Shown here in pieces: positions 11,101 to 23,000 of a stretch of 60,000 bases of DNA (its first letter is position 1; every line of letters starts with the position of its first letter). This stretch comes from Liolophura sinensis (lineage: Eukaryota > Mollusca > Polyplacophora > Chitonida > Chitonidae): contig NC_088301.1 in NCBI RefSeq assembly GCF_032854445.1, positions 9,422,281 to 9,482,280 on the forward strand, in the 5' to 3' direction. Position numbers and translations under genes: made by a program. Under the pieces are notes generated by a model. The model did no database searches. It saw only the letters and a program-made list of their open reading frames with translations, and was not told the origin of the DNA.

Positions 11101-13982
11101 GTCTAATAGCACACCTGTAGCTAGCTATCAGCCAGCCATTAGCCTGCTTGTGGTGCATCTGTGGACCAAGTATGCATTAATAATGGAAAAGTGAGTGTAA
11201 CTGATGTTATATATGTATACAAGACTAAAAATAGAAAGAAAAGAAGAGTTAATTTGCTTACACCAACTCCTTAACACGACATTAAACTCACCTGTAGTAT
11301 GGTGGACGCCTTGGCATTCCACTGCTCTCCTTTCTGTCCTTCCCAGGTACCCAGCAACGAAAGACAAACCTTGCCACAACTACAACAAAAAAACACAGTG
11401 ATAAAATGATTTCACTCACTTTAATATAGTATGACCAAATCAAATTTATTTGTTCACTTATTAATTCGATGAGGTGTTCACGCTGTACTCAATATTACCC
11501 TGCATCAGACAAAATACTCCATTTTCACTGGACGGCAAACAAATAAATTTCCGTATCCTACAGCAGATACCATATGGATCTGTGGACTAGGTTATCTCCC
11601 TTTGTTCAGCTGTGAAAACCATGACAACTGTGAAGTGATTTGTGTGTACATCAGTCTTCTGCATAAAGTTAATGGGTCTTTAGCAGCATAAATTTGTTGT
11701 GTTAAATGAGGGTTACTAACAACACATATCGCCATATCCTGTACATGTAACTTTGTAACTAACAATATTGCTCTATCTGACAATAGCCAGGAAATTTATC
11801 ATCAAAACAATCAATCAGATATGACAGATTTTCTGTTTGAGGCGGAAATTAAAACCAGTGTTTCCTAAGACCAAAAAAAAAAAACAAATTTCTGGGAAAG
11901 AAAATCTGAAACATGTTGAAACAAACAGCAGATGCACCAGTACATGTATACTGATTTACAACTGCACTCGTAAACAGCTGAAGTGAATGTAAAGATGAGC
12001 ACACATACCTTCCCTATAATGACTGTCTCACTGTTATAATTATCACCTCCTCTGTTTTCATAAAACACCCCAAAACACTGGATAACTCACCCATATAAAT
12101 TAGGATTAAATCTCACAGTTCCTCCTCCAGTTGTCTGAAATCATTAAACAGGAATCCATTATTGGTATATCTACATGTAGTATTATGCACATTTTGTGTA
12201 TTTGATTGACGTTAAAGACCCTACTCAAGAATATTCAGCTTTATGGGTGGAAAAAAAAAAAACAGGGAGCCCATGAAAGTACTGGAGTCATGTTCCCACA
12301 CGTGAAGCACAAATTCCCATATGTGAAGCACAGATTCCCACACGTGAAGCACAGATTCCCATATGTGAAGCACAGATTCCCATATGCGAAGTACAAATTT
12401 CCATATGTGAAGCACAGACTTACACTAGTGAAACATGGATTTATATTCACTACATGTAAATGTGTAAATATCAACAACCACTGACGAGGGCATCGAATTC
12501 AGCATTAGCTTATTCTCAATTAGATGTTAAAAACATTAAAGCTTTACAATTATACCCTTGTGCTAATTCACTACGCTAAATGCCACTATTCTACTCACAT
12601 CTTGACTGGTCAGCTAAGACCTACCTGCAAGTTGACCTGTGGTGGGGAGTTCGGGTAGTTGTTAGGGAAGAAGATGTCAAAGTGAAAGCATCCACCTGAA
12701 TAAGGAGTACCTTCTGGTCTGCGAACACAAACAGAAATGGTTTGAAATTTTCTTCTCAACATCACAGAAGAAAACTAAGCCTTGTACTGTGATTTGGACT
12801 TATCTGCCATGAGACTTTTTCAAGAGGCATTTAAAGGTGATAAGATATTACTTTATGTTCTGTAACTTACACAACAGGATATTAACCTAGGTTTAAAACC
12901 TCAAAACACCTATTCAAGTTCAAAGGAACTCTCAGAATACGGAAAAACTCAGCCATGGACAAATTTTAGATAAAATATAGTCATTCTTGTCAAACCATTT
13001 AAAAAGAAAAGATCAGAAATTACAGGAAGAGTGTAAAATGTGGTCATGGAATGATCAATTGAACAATCACAAACAGATTCTAATCAACACTTCACTCACC
13101 CTGTGATAAGTGCTCTCATTAGTGGCAGTTTTTCGTCATCCTGCAGTGAGAAATGTATTTCAGTTTCACTACTTGTATATTAAATAACGACTTAAAATCC
13201 CAGACAATTCATTTGGAAGCTAAATTTACCGTACTGAATAACACGGAATTCAAACTTATTTTACCTAGACACAAACCCAGACCTTCAGGATTTAAAATAT
13301 GCGTATTTGGAACCAGTTATTTACAGATTAGTGTGCAAAGAGTTCCGTAAGTTTGATAAGACGGTATTATCTTTGCCCATAACGATGTTCAAATTGCACA
13401 GAAATTATATATAAAAGGAAACTGAATTAGGATTTGAAAACCTGGCCTAACTTTTGAACAACAGGCCCCAAGGCCTCTGAAGACTTATGTCATACATTCA
13501 AACACAGCTACAATTAAATTGTTTTGCTCTAAGAAGATGAAAATATGCACGCTGATTCTTTTCTGCAGAACAATGTACCTACAGTAGAGTCCCATCCTAA
13601 CAGGCTGCTGATAGTCAGTGTATCGTGGCGCCATGGTCAGCGTATCATTTTACCACATTCAGTCATTTGCTGGAGTTTGATGTAACATCATCAGACGTAC
13701 ACTGTAGGCCTTGTATCATTCACAAGACTTTCTCTATACATTTTTAGAACTTTATTACTGATTTTAAATGTAACACGCGTACAGACGAGGCTGATATTTC
13801 GTGAAAGGTTATTATTTAGACTATTCTAAAGTATCAGCAAAAATTGGATTGGAACTGCGCTAACAGATTTCTTTTTAGTACACAAAATTCCTGATTTTTT
13901 TTTTTTTTTTTACTTTCTTTGGTGTATTTTCATAATTTATACACAGAGGAATTTTATAGCCTGATTTTAAGCTAAATTAAGG

Positions 13983-14018
<36 letters not shown>

Positions 14019-17000
14019 TTGATTGCAGTCTTCTAATAATAAATACATTTTTGTGCTTATAAAAATAAACAAACGATAGGATCGACAATTGTGTATATAA
14101 GCAAGCAGGCTGACACACATCACTCAATAAAGTCAAATATTCCTGCATAATTTTGTATCCAACATGAAATGGTGATAAATTTATTGATAATCCACAGAGG
14201 TCGAGAAAGCAGTTTGTTGCGTATACATATATTTGTCGGCACATAACTCTGCCATAAATGCGCCTAAGTAGGCTTGTTACTTATTGAAGTAAGATTGGCG
14301 TAGGATTGGTGGTTAGGATCTGTACATGGTTGGCATATTGTACGCTGACCATGGGCCGACCATCAGCATATCCTCCAGCCACAATGGGCATAGGATTGGT
14401 GGTTAGGACCCAGCTGTACTGTACATGGTTGGCGTATTGTACGCTGACCATGGGCCCACCATCAGCATATCCTCCGGCCACAATGGGCGTAGGATTGGTG
14501 GTTAGCATCTGGCTGTACTGTACATGGTTGGCGTATTATACGCTGACCATGGGCCGACCATCAGCATATCCTCCGGCCACAATAGGCGTAGGATTGGTGG
14601 TTAACATCTGGCTGTACTGTACATAGTTGGCGTATTATATGCTGACCATGGGCCCACCATTAGCATATCCTCCGGCCACAATGGGCGTAGGATTGGTGGT
14701 TAGCATCTGGCTGTACTGTACATGGTTGGCGTATTGTACGCTGACCATGGGCCCACCATCAGCATATCCTCCGGCCACAATGGGCGTAGGATTGGTGGTT
14801 AGGATCTGGCTGTACTGTACATGGTTGACATATTGTACACTGACCATGGGCCGACCATCAGAGTGTCCTCCGGCCCCAATGGGCGTAGGATTGGTGGTTA
14901 GCATCTGGCTGTAAAGTAAATGGTTGGTGCATTGTACTCTGACCATGGGCCAACCATCAGCATATCTTCCAGCCACAATGGGTGTAGGATTGGTGGTTAG
15001 GATCTGGCTGTACTGTACATGGTAGGCGTATTGTATGCTGACCATGGGCCGACCATCAGCATATCCTCCGGCCACAATGGGCGTAGGATTGGTGGTTAGG
15101 ATCTGGCTGTACTGTACATGGTAGGCGTATTGTACGCTGACCATGGGCCGGCCATCAGCATATCCTCCGGCCACAATAGGCGTAGGATTGGTGGTTAGGA
15201 TCTGGCTGTACTGTACATGGTAGGCGTATTGTATGCTGACCATGGGCCGGCCATCAGCGTATCCTCCGGCCACAATAGGCGTAGGATTGGTGGTTAGGAT
15301 CTGGCTGTACTGTACATGGTAAGCGTATTGTATGTTGACCATGGGCCGACCATCAGCATATCCTCCGGCCACAATGGGCGTAGGATTGGTGGTTAGGATC
15401 TGGCTGTACTGTACATGGTAGGCGTATTGTACGCTGACCATGGGCCGGCCATCAGCATATCCTCCGGCCACAATAGGCGTAGGATTGGTGGTTAGGATCT
15501 GGCTGTACTGTACATGGTAGGCGTATTGTATGCTGACCATGGGCCGGCCATCAGCGTATCCTCCGGCCACAATAGGCGTAGGATTGGTGGTTAGGATCTG
15601 GCTGTACTGTACTACAATTTGAGTTCCTTTCTATTCTGAGTTTGACTTTTTAAGTTAACTTTTGCAGTTTATAGCTTAAGTCTAAGTTGCTTGATAAACA
15701 GAAACTCTGGATCACAAAGGTTTCTGACTTTAGTCAAACTTAGTATTAATTTCAAATGAGTGATTATTCCACTGAAACTGTGACTCACTTTAAGAATTTT
15801 TAATTTAAAACTAAGTTGTCTTTAGACCATGACAAAATTAAAAATTAAAATTTGAGGTTAAAATATAGGTTAAGGAATAATACTACAAGTTAAGAATAAG
15901 TCTGACTTAAGACAAAGACATGTTTGTGACCCCAGGGGAATTGGTCCCTGGTCGGCAATACTTACTGTTCTGACAAATATTGATGATGACAGGGTGAGTG
16001 GCAGTGAAGTGGACAATGAAGTGATCTCCTGGGCTATTCTGAACACCTGTCAAGAGATCCAAGTTGTTTCATTAGTTCATAGGTACATCTACTAATATGC
16101 AGATGGGGGATACTGTAAGATGGTAAACAATAACATTTTATTTACACAGTGGGCAGGTCAAGTTTGTACCACAATGCCGTATGTACATATATATACTGTA
16201 GATTGTAGAATATGCAGAAAGAAGAACAAAACCTCTCCAAGAGTTCTGCTGAAGGCAGGAATCACCATGCCAGTGGCTTGCCCGTGGTGAGCCTGTGGAA
16301 TAGTACAGTCCCGTGGATTGGATGTTATAAATGATTTTTTGACATATGCTTGCCACAGCTTCAGGTCACACACCCACATGGGGGTATACAAATCACAACG
16401 GGGGAGGGGGGTAAATACTTTATATCCTGGACAAGAATAAGCAAGACAGGAGAGGTTGACCACATTTTCTTTGTGATGCTACATTCCACGGTGTGTTGCT
16501 GTCACATCACCATCTCAGCGTTATCGTCAGCAGTGTATATAGCATGCGTGATCTTTAGGTCACACTTATATATGTGATATACATGTAGTGTTGATACATA
16601 CTCCACACGCAAAACTGTTATCTTACCTGACTTTGTAATGGCTGCTTGTTCTTCTGGAATAATTTAACGTAATGGTGAGCTTCAACTGAAAATGGAACAG
16701 ACACAACAATTAAACTGACCGACACAAACAGTGATGCTAAGAAAATGTTCAGACTTTCTTTCAATGGAATACCACTATATATACATACATGTATTTACTT
16801 ATTTGACTGTTGTCTTATGCAACAAGAAAACACTATGCTACAATAAACATGGAAAAGTTGGATTCAAGTAATGCACATATACATAAAAAAAAAAACATCA
16901 GTTCGCTTAGATGAAGCATAAATGCAATGGCATAAATCTACTTTTTACCAATACTTACGATCTATTTCGTGAGAATCTAAGACCAAATCTTTCAGCAATC

Positions 17001-17028
17001 GCTTATATTTGGCTTCCAGCAATGCCTC
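8183..17028 (-). CDS. E2-like gene, exons 25-34 (active BIRC6/UBE2O-class UBC domain and C-terminus)
   Basis: Exons: 25 16959-17028 (667-689), 26 16627-16685 (691-709), 27 15966-16046 (710-736), 28 13100-13140 (737-749), 29 12625-12718 (751-781), 30 12091-12134 (782-795), 31 11292-11379 (797-825), 32 10466-10583 (826-864), 33 9165-9280 (866-903), 34 8183-8329 (904-951). The series [85 protein letters not shown] and [11 protein letters not shown] follows the C-terminal UBC domain of BIRC6 block by block. Cys801 is encoded at 11364-11366. After the domain comes a predicted coiled helix ([18 protein letters not shown]) and a short Ser/Asn tail. Confidence 0.9.
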
Positions 17029-20000
17029 CTGAAAGCATAAAAAAAATCATTATGCTATTTCAGACAGCGCTAAATGAAACATTTCACCTTTTTTTGAATT
17101 TATTTATTAAAGTCTGACAGATGCTGTAATGTAATACATGAGGCCACTGGTTTTTCACAATGGGAAAGTGTTATCATAAATGCTCACCACGTCACTGTGA
17201 GTCATCAAACATACATCAACTCTCATGACTGGAGAGAGTTATCATAACGCTCAACACATCACTCTGGATATCTTCACGTTACATCATTTTACAGGGTTGA
17301 ATAGCGTTATCATTATCAATGCTCACCACATCATTATGAGTCATCAAACATACATCAACTTTCATGACTGGAGAGAGTTATCATAACGCTCAACACATCA
17401 CTCTGGATATCACCACATTACATCATTTCACATGGTTGAACAGCGTTATCATTATCAATGCTCACCACATCATTGTGAGTCATCAAACATACATCAACTT
17501 TCATGACTGGAGAGAGTTATCAAAACGCTCAACACATCACTGGATATCTTCACGTTACATCATTTCACATGGTTGAACAGCGTTATCATTATCAATGCTC
17601 ACCACATCATTGTGAGTCATCAAACATACATCAACTTTCATGACTGGAGAGAGTTATCATAACGCTCACCACATCACTCTGGATATCATCACATTACATC
17701 ATTTCACATGGTTGAACAGCGTTATCATTATCAATGCTCACCACATCATTGTGAGTCATCAAACATACATCAACTTTCATGACTGGAGAGAGTTATCATA
17801 ATGCTCAACACATCACTCTGGATATCATCACCTTACATCATTTTACCTGGTTGAACAGCGTTATCATTATAAATGCTCACCACGTCACTGTGAGTCATCA
17901 AACATACATCAACTTTCATGACTGGAGAGAGTTATCATAACGCTCAACACATCACTCTGGATATCATCACGTTACATCATTTTACAGGGTTGAACAGCGT
18001 TATCATTACAAATGCTCACCTCGTCATTGTGAGTCGTCAAACATACATCAACTTTCATGACTGGAGAGAGTTATCATAACGCTCAACACATCACTCTGGA
18101 TATCTTCACGTTACATCACTTTACACGGTTGAACAGCGTTATCATTATCAATGCTCACCACATCATTGAGTCATCAAACATACATCAACTTTCATGACTG
18201 GAGAGAGTTATCATAATGCTCAACACATCACTCTGGATATCATCACGTTACATCATTTTACAGGGTTGAACAGCGTTATCATTATAAATGCTCACCACAT
18301 CATTGTGAGTCATCAAACATACATCAACTCTCATGACTGGAGAGAGTTATCATAACGCTCAACACATCACTCTGGATATCATAACGTTACATCATTTTAC
18401 ACGGTTGAACAGCGTTATCATTATAAATGCTCACCACATCATTGTGAGTCATCAAACATACATCAACTTTCATGACTGGAGAGAGTTATCATAACGCTCA
18501 ACACATCACTGGATATCTTCATGTTACATCATTTTACACGAATGAACAGCGTTATCATTATCAATGCTCACCACGTCACTGTGAGTCATCAAACATACGT
18601 CAACTTTAATGACTGGAGAGAGTTATCATAACGCTCAACACATCACTCTGGATATCATCACGTTACATCATTTTACACGGTTGAACAGCGTTATCATTAT
18701 AAATGCTCACCACGTCACTGTGAGTCATCAAACATACATCAACTTTCATGACTGGAGAGAGTTATCATAACGCTCAACACATCACTCTGGATATCATCAC
18801 CTTACATCATTTTACAAGGTTGAACAGAGTTATCATTATAAATGCTCACCACATCATTGTGAGTCATCAAACATACATCAACTTTCATGACTGGAGAGAG
18901 TTATCAAAACGCTCAACACATCACTCTGGATATCATCACCTTACATCATTTTACACGGTTGAACAGCGTTATCATTATCAATGCTCACCACGTCATTGTG
19001 AGTCATCAAACATACATCAACTTTCATGACTGGAGAGAGTTATCATAATGCTCAACACATCACTCTGGATATCATCACGTTACATCATTTTACAGGGTTG
19101 AACAGCGTTATCATTATAAATGCTCACCACATCATTGTGAGTCATCAAACATACATCAACTTTCATGACTGGAGAGAGTTATCAAAACGCTCAACACATC
19201 ACTCTGGATATCATCACCTTACATCATTTTACATGGTTGAACAGCGTTATCATTATAAATGCTCACCACATCATTGTGAGTCATCAAACATACATCAACT
19301 CTCATGACTGGAGAGAGTTATCATAACGCTCAACACATCACTCTGGATATCATCACGTTACATCATTTTACAAGGTTGAACAGTGTTATCATTACAAATG
19401 CTCACCACGTCACTGTGAGTCATCAAACATACGTCAACTTTCGTGACTGGAGAGAGTTATCAAAACGCTCAACACATCACTCTGGATATCATCACGTTAC
19501 ATCATTTTACAAGGTTGAACAGCGTTATCATTATAAATGCTCACCACATCATTGTGAGTCATCAAACATACATCAACTTTCATGACTGGAGAGAGTTATC
19601 ATAACGCTCAACACATCACTCTGGATATCATCACGTTACATCATTTTACAAGGTTGAACAGCGTTATCATTACAAATGCTCACCACGTCACTGTGAGTCA
19701 TCAAACATACATCAACTTTCATGACTGGAGAGAGTTATCATTAACGCTCAACACATCACTCTGGATATCATCATGTTACATCATTTTACAGGGTTGAACA
19801 GCGTTATCATTATAAATGCTCACCATGTCACTGTGAGTCATCAAACATACATCAACTTTCATGACTGGAGAGAGTTATCATAACGCTCAACACATCACTC
19901 TGGATATCATCACGTTACATCATTTTACAAGGTTGAACAACGTTATCATTACAAATGCTCACCCCGTCACTGTGAGTTATCAAACATACATCAACTTTCA

Positions 20001-23000
20001 TGACTGGAGAGAGTTATCATAACGCTCAACACATCACTCTGGATATCATCACGTTACATCATTTTACAGGGTTGAACAGAGTTATCATTATCAATGCTCA
20101 CCACGTCACTGTGAGTCATCAAACATACATCAACTCTCATGACTGGAGAGAGTTATCATAATGCTCAACACATCACTCTGGATATCATCACGTTACATCA
20201 TTTTACATGGTTGAACAGTGTTATCATTATAAATGCTCACCTCGTCATTGTGGATCATCACATCTACAGTTAAAGACGAGTCTGGCGACGATTCTACAGG
20301 TTCCTTTGCTTTCTCTGATATACCATTCCTTTTCAAGGAGTCTAAAAAAGAAACCATTAAATTATCAACCTTGATTACGCTTAATATGCACATTCAATAC
20401 AAATCAATTAATGAATGAAAACATGTCCTTCATAGCATACATATGTAGTTACATGTGCAATCAAATATAAAGCTGACATCATGAAATACCTTGTTAGCAC
20501 AAGCATAGGGCCTGCTTGAGTCTGAAGTAAAATACATGTACGTGTTCCACAGAATATTTTTGTCAAAGATCTAATAAATTCAATTACAGTATCTTTCCCT
20601 TAAGTCAGAAACTACAACAGCCCTATAAAAATTCTGACAAAAACAGTAACACCATCAGAAAAACTTTATTATAGTTTCTTATAATAAATGCTATATGGAA
20701 TGTAAGCAATCTGAAGAGATGCAGTTTGTTTAATCAAAATAACTTCAAACAGCAATCAAGCGAACATGTCAGAGGTGCAAAAGAAATTTATCATATTCCT
20801 TGTTTTTATTTTTTAAATGATTATTATTAACATGTTTTTTGTGCTCTTTTTTCTGGCCTACCTTTGACATCTTTAAATAACGTGGCAAAATCCCTGGAAG
20901 AGAAAGAGAAATTCGGCAAAATAAGAAAATTATCTTTGTACACTGCTTTCTGCATATAAATCTTGCCAAAATACATTTGACATAATTAAGGACAATACAA
21001 AGACAAGTGGCATGATTTGATGAGACTGGAGCTCCCCCCCACCCCAAAATAATGGAAACTTCCTCAAGCTTTTCCCACATAAAGAGCAACTTTCAGTGCA
21101 ATTTATGTATATTTTTAATTTGATTTTTGAGAAAAAAACTACATCGTTTGGATTGGCCAATTTCAGAGTTTCACGAATAAAATTTTATCAGTTAACACAA
21201 ATTAATGCCTTCAAAACATGCTTGAATAAACACCTTTTAAAACATACTGTGGGTATAGATGTACTGGTGTTCGTATCTGTGTGTGTGTGTGTGTGTGTAA
21301 CTCCTGTATAAGTTACAGGTGAGCTATTACCTGGCTAGTCTCTCCTCTGTCAGCTGAGAACTGTGGAGTGTGACTACATAGGTGTTCATATCAGTGTGTG
21401 TGTGTAACTGCTGTATAAGTTACAGGTGAGCTATTACCTGGCTAGTCTCTCTTCTGTCAGCTGAGAACTGTGGAGTGTGACTACATAGGTGTTCATATCA
21501 GTGTGTGTGTGTAACTGCTGTATAAGCTACAGGTGAGCTATTACCTGGCTAGTCTCTCCTCTGTCAGCTGAGAACTGTGGGGTGGGGCTGTAGAGGTGTT
21601 CATATCACTGACTTTATGCACACTCTGGAGACCTGGGTGTACACAATCTGGCTCATCCTCCAGTGGACTCAGCTGAGGTTTAGGAACGCTACCATTTCCA
21701 ACTTTGCCAATATGCTGCAGGATAATGCTGGCCTGTACAAAAAAGCATCAAATCAATCCTTTTCACCTCTGACACAAATATTCAGTTGTTCTTTTGGACT
21801 AACACATACTGTCGACATAGCCTTTCTATCTAAAAGAGAGATTAAAAATGGCTTGTTGACATGAATGGTACCAATCTTGTTAGCCCGAGTATCAGCATGT
21901 TTCTACAAGGCAATTCCTCACTGAGACTAGAGCTGAAATATCTGAACACATAAAGAAGACAAGTTCCACAGAACATGCGCAGGATTTCTGGATTCCAAAG
22001 CAGTTGATTGGCCTATGCAAATGACACGCATTGCCTTGGTAGCAATCTTGTCACCCCACGCCACCTTGTTTTGCCATCATTTCAAACTGTCACAGCCAGA
22101 AATTTGATTGGCTGATAACTGGTGTCATTGACACGCCTTTTCTCACATGATAATTAGATTCCATCAATATATGTGATCCATACTTGCTTGGCCCTAGTTT
22201 GAAGCATTAAAATTGAAACAACAGACTGATCCTTAGGCTATGTGTACCATATTGTCAGCAACATTCAACTGACCATTACACCTTTGTATGAAAATTTCAC
22301 ATCTAAACTGGACGAAGTAGTTTCAGGTGGAACAAAAATTACCATACATAACAGCATTCTAGCATGCCATTTAAATAAAGGGCATTAAAAAAAATCTGAA
22401 ACGAAGCATGCTTCATATGAAAGCGTATAGCACAGAGTAGAGTGCTGTGGCATCTCCAACAAGTGACACCAGACAATACATTACCGAATATTTTTGTTGT
22501 GGTCAAACCATTTTAAAGCAATGTTTTCATCAAGCTTACTCATATCTAATCAGAATGGCACATAAAATTTGCAGCTTCGGGACCGGTAGATCCAGGATCA
22601 ATCCCTGATCGAGTCACACCTAAGACCTTAAAAGAGGAAGTTGTAACTTTCTCGCTTGGCGTTCAGCATGAAGGGGATAGTGCAATGACTGGTTGACCCG
22701 TATCAGTATAATGGCTCGGGCGGGCCTTCGGTAAGTCGTCTCAGTGAAGCAGCACTAAATAAAAGAGCGGTGGAAATCCGTCCTGCAACAAGGAGGCACA
22801 TTACACGTACATGCATCCTAAGGATTCCTTTGTCGTCATATGACTGAAAAATTGTTGAGTACAACGTTAAACCCCAAGCACTCACTCACTCACATAAAAT
22901 CTGCACGTAACACAAAAAGAGACAAACTGAATCTTTTTTCAAAATGCATTTTTGGCCATGCATTTATAAAAATGTTTACTATTAGGCAAAGCAATTGTGC

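Noticed and set aside
14306-14914. Plus-strand open frames of 106 and 95 codons
   Set aside because: They are the 99-bp minisatellite read on the other strand; the unit length divisible by three explains them.
17364-19797. Repeated open frames beginning [15 protein letters not shown]
   Set aside because: They restart at every second 139-bp unit because the unit is not a multiple of three. They are satellite artefacts.
17162-20240. CRISPR array
   Set aside because: Units are continuous 139-bp repeats without unique spacers, in a eukaryotic intron; all other arrays here are likewise ordinary minisatellites.
21577-21864. Plus-strand 95-codon frame
   Set aside because: It is the antisense shadow of exon 22 of the E2 gene, which has splice sites and matching phase on the minus strand.
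22703-22885. Short minus-strand frames such as [11 protein letters not shown]
   Set aside because: They lie inside SINE family 2.
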